Shown: positions 22,726 to 31,894 of the stretch, one piece after another | How positions within the stretch are numbered: position 1 is the first letter of the stretch | How the letters are laid out: the number at the start of each line of letters is the position of its first letter | Origin: Hsuehochloa calcarea | Lineage: Eukaryota; Streptophyta; Magnoliopsida; Poales; Poaceae | Direction: 5' to 3' | Assembly: GCA_036346395.1 (NCBI GenBank) | Contig: CM070604.1 | Coordinates: 34,437,662-34,501,661 of the forward strand | DNA length: 64,000 nucleotides | Notes under the pieces: model-generated | What the model was told of the DNA's origin: nothing | Database searches by the model: none | Seen by the model: the letters and a program-made list of their open reading frames with translations, nothing else | Position numbers and translations under genes: made by a program

Positions 22726-24713
22726 CTAGACCGTCGCAGCCGCACTAAGTGGTCCCATTGTGTGCGCAAAGCTATTGCGGACCCATTTCGGGCCTTAGCT
22801 CGCCCAGCCGTGACCAGAGTCACCGGCGGTGAGCCTCCTTTCGTCGTCGAGTTTTGCGGTTGAACTGGGCGCGAGCTCTTTGAACATGGTTCGCTATGGA
22901 CCGTCGATCCTTAGATCAACGGCCCACGTTCGCGTGAACGTTTAGACCATCCGAACGAGGTGATCCATGCGTACCGTAGAATTTTAGATCAACGGATCAG
23001 ATTTGAGTGAACGTTCGGACCATCTGAACGTCTCGATCCACATGGAACGTTGTATCTCAATCCAACGGTGAACGTATGAGCCACGCGCGCGCGCGCTGTG
23101 CTCTACGCGCGTGAGCCATTGGATTTCGAATCTACGGCTCAGGTTCACGTGAACATTCGGACCGGTCGAAGGTTCCTTTGTTGTGAGCCGTCCATCTCAA
23201 GATCAACGGCTCATGTGCGTGTGAACATTCGGACCATCCGAACGTCTCCATCCACGCGGACCGTTGGATCTAAATCCAATGGTGGGGTTGTGAGCCGCTT
23301 GAGCGCACGCTGTCCTGTGGACTTGGGCCGTTGGATCCAAGATCAACAGTCCAAGTTCGTCCACGTCATTTTAAATCACAGGTTTTCCCGAGAGGATTAT
23401 TTGTCAACTGAAAAAAGAAATTAACTTGTTAAATGCATAACTATTTCATATTAATTCCTTTTCGGGTTATTCAAATTTTGTTAGTTATGTTTTTAACTAA
23501 ATTTTAATCTAGAAATGTTTCTAACCTCATTTTAGCTCCAGAAATTTTTTGCGAAGATTTTAGTTTCAATGAATAGTAGCATTTGGGATTTATAAGGCTG
23601 AGCAGACTTGTTTTGCTCATATATTTTGTATTAAGAATCCAAATCAATTGGTTCTTGTTGCTAAATTCCTTATAAATCATGCTCTTACTGCTGAAAGTTT
23701 TCAAAGCATTCAGAGAAAGTTTGCTGTTGAGTTTTTGTGTTTTCTTTGTTCTTATTGGTTCTTTTGTGCTTTCTCGTTAGGTTCCGAAGAGCACATTGAT
23801 AACCTAAGTGATCCTCTGCAACGTCTTGAATAGAAGCAACCAGGCAAGCAGTTTGATCATGTTAATCCCAGTATTTTTCAAGTCTAATATATTAATTTCA
23901 TCTTGTATGTATGCATTGCTATTTTGTTGTTAAATTATGATTAGGGGATCCTATAGTTGCGTAATCTGTAGGAATTGATTATCCTCTACTACCCTGAGCC
24001 TAGGTTATTTGCTGTGATTTGAGTTCGATGGATGAGCTCTTGTCACTTAGTAGATTGCAATTTGAAATTGCTTAGAAATGCTTAGTTTCGGTAGTAATGG
24101 GCAATCATCGATTTAGTCGATGATCTTGATCACACATCTAATTATTATTCCTTTATGTCCAGCACTTGTAGCACTTGTGCTTTGTTATTTTATAAAGTCA
24201 AAATCTGAACATAAAAAATTGATTTATTCTTGGGCATATTGGTTGGATGGTGTGGTTGTTTGGGTTGTGGTGGTATACCTAAGTCAACAAGGACCGAATT
24301 ACTTGCGCCACCGTACTAAGCAATTTGCATGCTAACCACACGCGAGGGATATGGGACCTCTCTTGACTGAGTACTTTGGTGTGTGTTATCTCCGACTCGC
24401 GGGAGGGGGTTGTGTGTGTTGTGTGAAAAAGGATCTGTGTTCTTGTGTTGGGTGTGCGGTGGTGGAGATTCCGTGTAGGCTCTCCACCTCGAGGAGCATC
24501 GTAATTGTCCAAGGCTTTACCTGCGATGGGTAGTGGTCCGAGGCTTTACGATGACTCCGACACAATGTATGGGTTTCTATCCATACGGGCGGCTCGTAGT
24601 TAATGCATAATATTGGAAATGTCTCGTAGGACTTAGCCGTGCCGGCATACCTAAGGAAGTGTGCTTAATAGCTTGGCAAAAAGGCGGTCTGGCGTGTGGG
24701 TACATTGGTACAC

Positions 24714-26701
24714 TGTGGATATCATGGGGATATGCTCCAGATCTTAGGATGATGTGACAATTGGCAATGGCGTTAACGGTTTGTCGTTTCACGGGTTTTT
24801 GACAAAGTTTGAGATCTGTTCGGGCATTACGGGCGGGGCGGTCCGACCGCCATAGCATGGCGGTCCGACAGGTCCCAAATCGATCGGGCCGGCCATGTCG
24901 CGGTCGGACCGGCCGTGACAAAATGGTCGAATGGGTCGGGCCAAAATAGGTGTTGTAGACAAGTGAGGGATCCTAATACACTTGGTCTCATAATTTTTGG
25001 AGTTCCCAAGCAAAAGTTCTATTGGTTTAAAGTTTCCGAGAGGTTTCGGATTTTGGGGTTGAAAATTGGCTAAGTCCTCGCGCGATCCGATCGGCCTTGT
25101 GGTGGCGGTCCGATCGGCCGGTTGGCGGTCGACCGCCCCGAGGGGCGGCCGACCGGTTCGACTTGTTCATCGGCCAACCGTGGCGATGATGTTTTGTTAG
25201 GTCAAAGTCATGGGTTTGATGCATATGTGTTGCATGATGCATGTTTTGACTAACGTGGGTCAAGTTGTGAAGAACTTGTTCCTGATTCGATTTGCTTGTT
25301 TATTGTTGTGCGGGTTGCTTGGTGGTCAACGACGGTCAGCGGCGAGGATGATCGGGACTAGGCTTGGAGAGCTAAGGTCGAGCGATCGGCGATGCGGGTG
25401 AGGTCAATGAACTCAAGTGTGGTGCGAGAATAGACAAGGATGACCGAGCAGGCGATTCGGTGCGACTGGTTGGATCAAGCGGCGCGGGGGTCGGTGCAAG
25501 TGCCATGGTGGTTCTGGTGGGAGCCGCATGGGAAAGACTTGCCGACATGTTGAGAGCCGTTGATCAACCTACACGTGGCGAAGCATGGGAGGTGCTTCAC
25601 AAAGATGGGACTCGGTCTTTGCAAAAAGATCGAGAAGGGGTATTTTGGTAATTATACCAAATACCGCCTTGGTGACTTTTGACGACTCGCGGCGCAAGAT
25701 GGCGTGGAGAAGCGGAGTAGGTCAAGAGGAGATGAAGACGGCGCTTCAAGATGCGTGCGTGTGTGACCCGTTTGTTTTGGGCCTTAACAGGAGCCCATTA
25801 GGGTTACTCTTCTAGAAGGTTTAAGTCTCCACTATAAATAGAGGAGGGAGGTGGCTGCACCCCTTCAACCCTTTCATGCTTGAAACCCTAGTTTTGGCTT
25901 AGGTGCTTAGGGAAGGTTTAGTGGAGGATAGGGTTCTAGAGAGAGAGATGTTTTGATCTTGTGTCCATGCGTATCTGTATGAGTGGTCATGTCGATACAT
26001 TATCAAATCAATCCAAAGAAGAGTTCTCTTCAAGATGAGTTCATTTGCCCTTCTTCTCTCTATTTGGTGATTTTGAGTCTTTCTTTGATTCGCATGTTTT
26101 TGATTGATTTCTTCTCATGATCTAGCTTGCTGTGACATGTGGGAACACATCTAAGATCATCTTGATCATCAATCACCCACGAGCAAGTTTTTGGATCTAG
26201 TTTTCGTTTTGACTCGGTTTTGAACCATCCCTCTCTCAAACTGAAAAAGGTCATAACTTTTCCATGGATCTTCACGATCTTCGATTGGAATAGGTTCCTG
26301 ACATCTTAGAGAAGGTGTGTTCCAAGTTTCATCAAGTTTGGAGTTGTAGATCAAAAGTTACATCTATTTGCAACTTCGTTTTTCGGGCTGATTTCACTGT
26401 TCATCAGGCTGGAGGTTTGACCGCCCTAGCTAGAGGTCGGACAGCCCCTTGGAGAGGTCAGACCGCCCCTGAGTAGAGGTCAGACCGCCCTACACTTAGG
26501 AAATTCGATTTCGGTTGTTTTTGGTTGTTTTGCTTCGGGGTTTTGATTGGATTCAATTCTAGTCTTCCGCTGTACTGGTATATCGATCCTCATAGCTTCT
26601 ATAGCTATTGGAGTGAAATTTGTGTTGAATCTAATCGTGGTTGAAAAAGTGAGCGTGCTCCTATTCACCCCCCCCCCTCTAGTCGCCTTTTCGGTCCAAC
26701 A
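24714..26701 (+). mobile_element. Sirevirus-type copia solo LTR
   Basis: TGTGGATATCATGGGG to CTTTTCGGTCCAACA, 1,988 bp, flanked on both sides by TACAC (24709-24713 and 26702-26706). Without it the host reads GGTACATTGGTACACCCCTG, as in G1. The 3' end text (CACCCCCCCCCCTCTAGTCGC) and a related LTR at 46932-48789 next to a Sirevirus polypurine tract give the family. CGGTCCGACCG-type palindromes cluster at 24830-24910 and 25085-25155. There is no internal sequence, so this is the product of LTR-LTR recombination. The frames inside (e.g. 25210-25651) have no recognised domain. Confidence 0.92.
25831..25842 (+). promoter_or_regulatory. TATA box of the Sirevirus solo LTR
   Basis: ACTATAAATAGA is a strong plant TATA sequence. 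The related 3' LTR has TAGTATAAATAGG at the matching place (47859-47870, minus). Confidence 0.65.
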
Positions 26702-27544
26702 TACACCCCTGCAGGGATAAAACTATTCGAATAGCCTCGTCCTAGGTTATGGACACACTCGGATACGCCCCGTGAGAATTAGACTACAACCTTTTTCATT
26801 AAAAATTGACATGGTTGGCATGAATGGGTAATTCTTGCTATTGTTGTGGTGACTATGGTTTAGTCACTTCCAAGATTGTTGTTGTCACCTATCTACTATT
26901 AGCATGTTGTCATTTACTGTTATTTGAACAATAAAAACAGTTTGTAAACTTGCTTTCAAATGTATTACATTATTGCAAATAAAGATTACTTTGTGCTGAA
27001 AATGGAACATACAGCCTCCACTTAAATAAGCTTGCATGTAGCATATGTATAGGTCTGTTACTCTACACGTAAGTCTTGCGGAGTACAATTTTTGTACTCA
27101 TTTGCTTTGCTTAACTATTTGTTGCAGAGGAGGAAGGTGAGCCCCAAGGGCCTCACTTTTGTGAGATGTGCTGCGGGTTTGACGACTAGCTTGGCGGTTC
27201 GGTCGGTTGCCTTGTGGGTAAAGGCACACTGATTGGCTCTTTTGTTTATGGCCATCTTATGGCACTTTTGCTTCCGCTGTTTATTTTTGTATTTATATGT
27301 AATTGGCCGGTCGGTCTCTCTTTTGTAATAACTATCCTTTATTTAGCTTATCTTCTGGTTTGTGCTTTTGCTTTGGTTCTATGTGAATGATTGGAATTGA
27401 TGCAGGACTTATTGTAAAGAGGTATGTATACTGTATTTCTGGGAAGTATACATGTCTCGAGTCTCGGTTTATTTGATTTGTGATGCTACGACCGAATGGA
27501 TTGTTAAACATTATAAGACTGATAAATCGGGGTCTCACACCCAT

Positions 27545-28455
27545 CTAGTTCCTGAAGTGCATAGAGTCAGACAAGCTACTAGTGAATTTAAAGATTTTAC
27601 TATCATTTGGTGGACTCAAGTGGTTAATTCTGGCTTAACACCTGATACATGGGATAGATTGAAGATAGCTATGAATGCTAGATTTGTTCCTCCTGCTTTT
27701 AAACATGATATGCGTAAGAAATTACAGCGCTTAGACCAGGGTAATAAATCTGTTGAGGAATATTATCAAGAACTACAAATAGGCATGCTGCATTGTAATC
27801 TTGTTGAGGATGAGGAGGATAAGATGGCTCGTTTTTATGGTGGTTTATGACGTGAGATTCATAATATAGTTGATTACAAAGACTATAATGATATTAATAG
27901 GTTGTTCCAGCTTGCTTGTTTGGCAGAAAAAGAATTGCAAGGTAGACAACAAAGGACCAGGAGTAACTTTGGTAGTACATCTACATCGAGATCAACGCCA
28001 GGACAAGCCAAGACAGCCCCCACATGCTTTTCGGTCTGCTGCCCCCTCTGTGAGTAGGGCGCGTTCAGTAGCACCACCTCCACCGTTACGCGCACCCAAG
28101 GCTAGCAAATCTACTAGTGTGCAGGCACCAGCGCAGAGCTCTTCTTCGGTTGCTTCCATAGGTCGTACAATAGGAATTGTATGCCACCGTTGTAAAGGAA
28201 TGGGCCACTTCATGAGAGATTGCCCAAGTCAACGAGCGTACATTGCGATAGAAGATGGTGGTTATGTAAGTGCTAGTGATGTTGAGGATGAAATGCTCTT
28301 GCAGCTAACCTTGCAGGCAATGATAATGATCATGAGGCAGATAGCGATGGTGAGGAAATTTTAGATGTCACTGCTACGGCAAATTATAGGACCATAATTG
28401 TGCAACGAGTATTGAGCTCTCAAAGAGAGCAAGAGGAGATGCTACAACGTCATAA
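27545..28455 (+). pseudogene. gag: Element B gag, C-terminal part (right of the G block)
   Basis: Gag resumes with LVPEVHRVRQATSEFKDF, IIWWTQVVNSG and QRLDQGNKSVEEYYQELQ, the standard chromovirus capsid region, to a TGA near 27848. Past that codon the frame continues (REIHNIVDYKDYNDINRLF), then a Ser/Thr/Arg-rich linker, and in another frame the nucleocapsid knuckle CHRCKGMGHFMRDC near 28180. The expected Asp/Glu-rich junction to protease follows with further shifts. The stop and at least two shifts mean no intact Gag can be made. Confidence 0.85.
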
Positions 28456-28905
28456 TTGTTTCAGATGTTCCTCATCGTTCAGGATTGCCGAGTTCAAGTC
28501 ATAATTGATGGTGGAAGCAGCAATAACTTGGTGAATTCAGGATTGGTCAAGAAGCTTGGCTTGACCACACGCACGCATCCTCACCCATACCACATTCAGT
28601 GGTTCAACTACAGCGGTAAGGTGAAGGTAACACAGTCTGCGAGAGTGCATTTTTCCATCGGTTCCTATCATGATGTTGCTGATTTCGACGTAGTAGCTAT
28701 GCAAGCCTGTTCTCTCTTGTTAGGTCGTCTATGGGAATTTGATACCGATGCAACTCATCATGGTAGAAGTAATAAATACTCTTTTATGCACAAAGGAAAG
28801 AAAATAACTTTACTACCTTTGACGCCTACTGAAATTGTGAATTGTGATAAAGTGCTAGCTGAAAATGATAAGAAAGAACTTGAAGATGAATTTGAAAATC
28901 AGTAA
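28456..28905 (+). pseudogene. pol: Element B protease region
   Basis: The frame gives VQVIIDGGSSNNLVNSGLV, an aspartic protease active site of the D-G-G-S form, followed by LLLGRLWEFDTDATHHGR and KGKKITLLPLTPTEI, typical of the protease-to-RT linker in chromoviruses. It ends with a stop at 28903, just after NQ. The enzyme would cut Gag-Pol inside the particle. The start is not a true initiation codon; it is part of the broken Gag-Pol frame. Confidence 0.8.
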
Positions 28906-29062
28906 GTAGTGAAGAATGTTTTCCCACCTAAGAAAGGGCGGTTAGCACCTAGTTCTAAGTCCGAGGGAATTAAATTAAAGGGTTGTGTCATGCTTACAAC
29001 CAAATCTGATCTTGCTGAAATTTTTGATAATGAGCTGCCATGCTATGCTTTGATATGCAAAA

Positions 29063-30772
29063 ATGCTTTTATATTCACTTGAGGATATATCTAGCTCTTT
29101 GCCTCCGGCTATTGCTAACCTTTTGCAGGAGTATGTGGATGTATTTCCAGCTGAGGTACCCATGGGATTGCCACCCATTCGAGGGATTGAGCATCAAATT
29201 GATTTGATCCCAGGTGCGACTTTGCCAAACCGTGCTGCATATAGGACCAATCTGGAGGAGACTAAGGAAATTCAGCGACAAGTCCAAGATCTTTTGGACC
29301 GTGGGTACGTAAGAGAAAGCCTTAGTCCTTGTGCTGTTCCTGTTCTTTTGATTCCTAAGAAAGACGGTAGTTGGCGTATGTGTGTGGACTGTAGAGCTAT
29401 TAATAATATCACAATATGGTATCGTCATCCCATTCCTAGGTTAGACGATATGCTTGATGAGTTGAGTGGTTCTATTCTTTTCACAAAGATTAACTTGCGT
29501 AGCGGGTACCACCAGGTTAGGATGAAATTAGGAGATGAATGGAAAACAGCTTTTAAAACTAAGTTCGGACTATATGAGTGGTTAGTGATGCCTTTTGGTT
29601 TAACTAATGCACATAGCACTTTCATGCGTTTGATGAACGAAGTTTTGCGTGCTTTTATTGGAAAATTTGTGGTGGTTTATTTTGATGATATTCTGATCTA
29701 TAGCAAGTCATATGAAGAACACATGGAACATTTACGTGCTGTTTTTATTGGTTTGAGATATGCACGTTTGTTTGGTAACCTTGAGAAGTGCACCTTTTGT
29801 ACAGATCAAGTCTCTTTTCTTAGCTATGTTGTTACTCCACAGGGCATCGAAGTTGATCAAGCCAAGATCGTCGCTATCCAGAGTTGGCCGCCTCCTAAAA
29901 CGGTCACACAAGTGCAGAGTTTTCTAGGGCTCGCTGGTTTCTATCGGGATTTCAGCACCCTCGCTGCACCGCTGAATGAGCTTACAAAGAAGGGAGTTAC
30001 TTTTACTTTGGCCACCATACAACAACAAGCTTTCAACTCTCTCAAAGATAAGCTAACACACGCCCCTTTGCTTCAACTTCCAGATTTCAGCACCCTCGCT
30101 GCACCGCTGAATGAGCTTACAAAGAAGGGAGTTACTTTTACTTGGGCCACCATACAACAACAAGCTTTCGACTCTCTCAAAGATAAGCTAACACACGCCC
30201 CTTTGCTTCAACTTCCCGATTTCAGCAAGACTTTTGAATTAGAATGTGATGCTAGTGGTATAGGTCTTGGTGGTGTGTTAATTCCAGAAGAAAAACCTGT
30301 TGCTTACTTTAGTGAAAAATTAAGTAGTCCTAGTTTGAACTATTCTGCCTATGATAAAGAATTATATGCTCTAGTTCAAACTTTGGAAACATGGCAACAT
30401 TATTTATGGCCCAAAGAGTTTGTAATACATTCTGATCATGAATCTTTGAAGCATATTCGAAGTCAAACCAACCTGAACCGCAGATATGCTAAGTGGGTTG
30501 AATTCATTGAGTCTTTTCCCTACGTCATTAAATATAAAAAGGGCAAATAAAATGTGATAGCTGATGCTTTGTCTAGGAGATATACCATACTTTCACAACT
30601 TGACTTCAAAATCTTTGGATTAGAGACAATAAAGGAGCAATATGTACATGATGTTGATTTTAAAGATGTGTTGCTAAATTATCAAGAGGGAAGGAGTTGG
30701 AATAAATTTATGGTGCATGACGGGTTCGTCTTTTGTTGTTACAGGAGGCGCATGGAGGAGGATTGATGGGTC
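29063..30772 (+). pseudogene. pol: Element B reverse transcriptase and RNase H
   Basis: RT has SWRMCVDCRAINN (about 29371), the catalytic YFDDILIYSKS at 29678 and KCTFCTDQVSFL. A 135-bp tandem duplication at 29948-30217 repeats 45 residues of the RT-RNase H connection in frame. RNase H follows with FELECDASGIGLGGVL, DKELYALVQTLETWQ and IHSDHESLKHIR. A TAA at 30548-30550 interrupts KKGK/NVIADALSRRY; near 30733 a deletion of about 50 bp with a frame change fuses GFVF to the integrase region. Apart from the duplication the RT core looks complete, with its catalytic Asp pair. Confidence 0.87.
29948..30217 (+). repeat. 135-bp tandem duplication in element B pol
   Basis: Copies at 29948-30082 and 30083-30217 differ at only a few bases (TTTGGCC against TTGGGCC; TTTCAAC against TTTCGAC). 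Both begin GATTTCAGCA, which also occurs just after the second copy at 30218, so unequal exchange at this 10-bp word explains it. The residues before the first copy that normally read RRFV-type are missing. Confidence 0.93.
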
Positions 30773-31816
30773 ACTTCGGTGTGAAGAAGACGGAGGACAT
30801 TCTGACCCACCAATTTTATTGGCCAAAGATGAGGCGTGACGTCGAGCGCTTCATTGCCCGCTGCACCACATGTCAAAAGGCTAAGTCACGACTTAATCCT
30901 CATGGTTTATACATGCCTCTTCGTGTTCCAAGCATGCCTTGGGAAGACATTTCTATGGACTTTGTTTTAGGGCTTCCTAGAACAAAGAAAGGAAGACATA
31001 GTATTTTTGTTATCGTGGATAGATTCTCTAAGATGGCTCATTTTATACCATGTCATAAAAGTGATGATGCTACAAATGTTGCTGATTTGTTATTTAGGGA
31101 AATTGTTCGCTTGCATGGTCTTCTGAATACGATAGTTTCCGATCGTGATGCTAAATTTTTTAGTCAGATTTGGAGAACCTTGTGGGGTAAGTTGGGGACT
31201 AAGCTGTTATTTTCTACTACTTGCCATCCCCAAACCGATGGACAAACTGAGGTTGTCAATAGAACTTTGTCCACTATGCTTAGGGCTGTGCTTAAAAAGA
31301 ACTTAAAAATGTGGGAGGACTGCTTGCCTCATGTAGAGTTTGCTTATAATCATTCGCTACATTCTACCACAAAGAAGTATCCTTTTGATATTGTTTATAG
31401 TTTTATACCTCGTGCACCTATCGACTTGTTGCCTCTTCCAGCTCCGGAGAAGGTAAATTTTGATGCACAACAACGTGCTGATTTGATACTTAAGATGCGT
31501 GAGACAACTAAAGAGAACATTGAGATTATGAATGATAAATATAAAGTTGCTGGTAGTCAAGGACGGAAGCATATTACTTTTGAACCTGGTGATCTTGTGT
31601 GGTTACACTTGCGCAAAGAACGATTCCCTGAATTGAGAAAGTATAAACTCATGCCTCGTACAGATGGTCCTTTTAAAGTTCTTGAATGTATTAATGAAAA
31701 TGCATATAAGTTAGACTTGCCAGCAGATTTCGGGGTTAGCTCCACCTTTAACATTGCAGATTTACGACCTTTCTTGGGGCCAGAAGATGATCTTGAGTCG
31801 AGGACGACTCCAATTC

Positions 31817-31829
31817 AAGAAGGGGAGGA
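31817..31829 (+). other. Polypurine tract of element B, inside pol
   Basis: AAGAAGGGGAGGA immediately precedes TGATGAGGACATC, the start shared with the 5' LTR at 14224. The tract is also coding (QEGED). Confidence 0.8.
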
Positions 31830-31894
31830 TGATGAGGACATCACCTCTACTGATATGAACACTCCTCAGGTGCAAAGTCCAATTACTCGGGCAT
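31830..31894 (+). repeat. 3' LTR of element B, first 65 bp
   Basis: TGATGAGGACATCACC parallels TGATGAGGACATCGACC at 14224. The rest of this LTR should follow the far end of F1 outside the window, after a GGCAT target duplication (31890-31894). Confidence 0.78.

Larger units (their letters stand above)
18654..27539 (+). mobile_element. Family G LTR block with internal inversions
   Basis: The outer ends are a G LTR start (TGTAACATCCC, 18654) and a G LTR end (GGGGTCTCACA, 27539), both plus strand, inside one CCCAT duplication, so it entered as a single G insertion. Inside, pieces alternate: 18654-19115 plus (LTR start), 19116-19821 minus (about the first 700 bp), 19822-19948 plus (a near-end piece), 19949-22606 minus (about the first 2.65 kb), 22607-22725 plus (the same near-end piece), and 22726-27539 plus (about position 1400 to the end, with a solo LTR inside). 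No gag or pol is present. Breakpoints are good to about 5 bp. Confidence 0.85.
22726..27539 (+). repeat. G block segment f: LTR G from mid-LTR to 3' end
   Basis: Plus-sense LTR G from about position 1400 to its end GGGGTCTCACA, with the palindromic array at 22880-23380 and the conserved CTATTCGAATAG block at 26724-26735. It is split by the Sirevirus solo LTR at 24714-26701. The last 150 bp match 43963-44110 reversed, where they give a long but spurious N-terminal extension to the F2 gag frame. Confidence 0.87.
14224..31894 (+). mobile_element. Element B: CRM-like Ty3/gypsy chromovirus, interrupted
   Basis: The element has a 978-bp 5' LTR (TGATGAGGACATCG...TTCATCA), a tRNA-Met primer site, gag, protease, RT, RNase H, integrase, and a polypurine tract followed by a 3' LTR that begins TGATGAGGACATCA inside the integrase frame. 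LTRs starting TGATGA(A/G)GACAT and pol frames running into the 3' LTR are known features of CRM centromeric retrotransposons, hence the call; Reina-type chromoviruses are the alternative. It is cut in gag by the G block (18654-27539) and in its 3' LTR by F1 (31895). It also carries a second copy of its leader and several frame breaks, so it is dead. It appears inserted into LTR K, with ACAAT (14219-14223) as expected target duplication. Confidence 0.8.
30733..31894 (+). pseudogene. pol: Element B integrase, running into the 3' LTR
   Basis: The frame starts LLQEAHGGGLMGHFGVKKTE and has the zinc-finger half CTTCQKAK, the DDE core (MDFVLGLP near 30956, VSDRDAKF near 31138, HPQTDGQTEVVN near 31228) and the C-terminal GDLVWLHLRKERFPELRK. 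It ends PITRA where F1 inserts; the TAA read there belongs to the F1 LTR. Its last 22 codons lie inside the 3' LTR. In CRM elements this tail carries the chromodomain-like CR motif, which is cut off here. No internal stop is seen over about 385 codons, making this the best preserved part of B. Confidence 0.87.
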
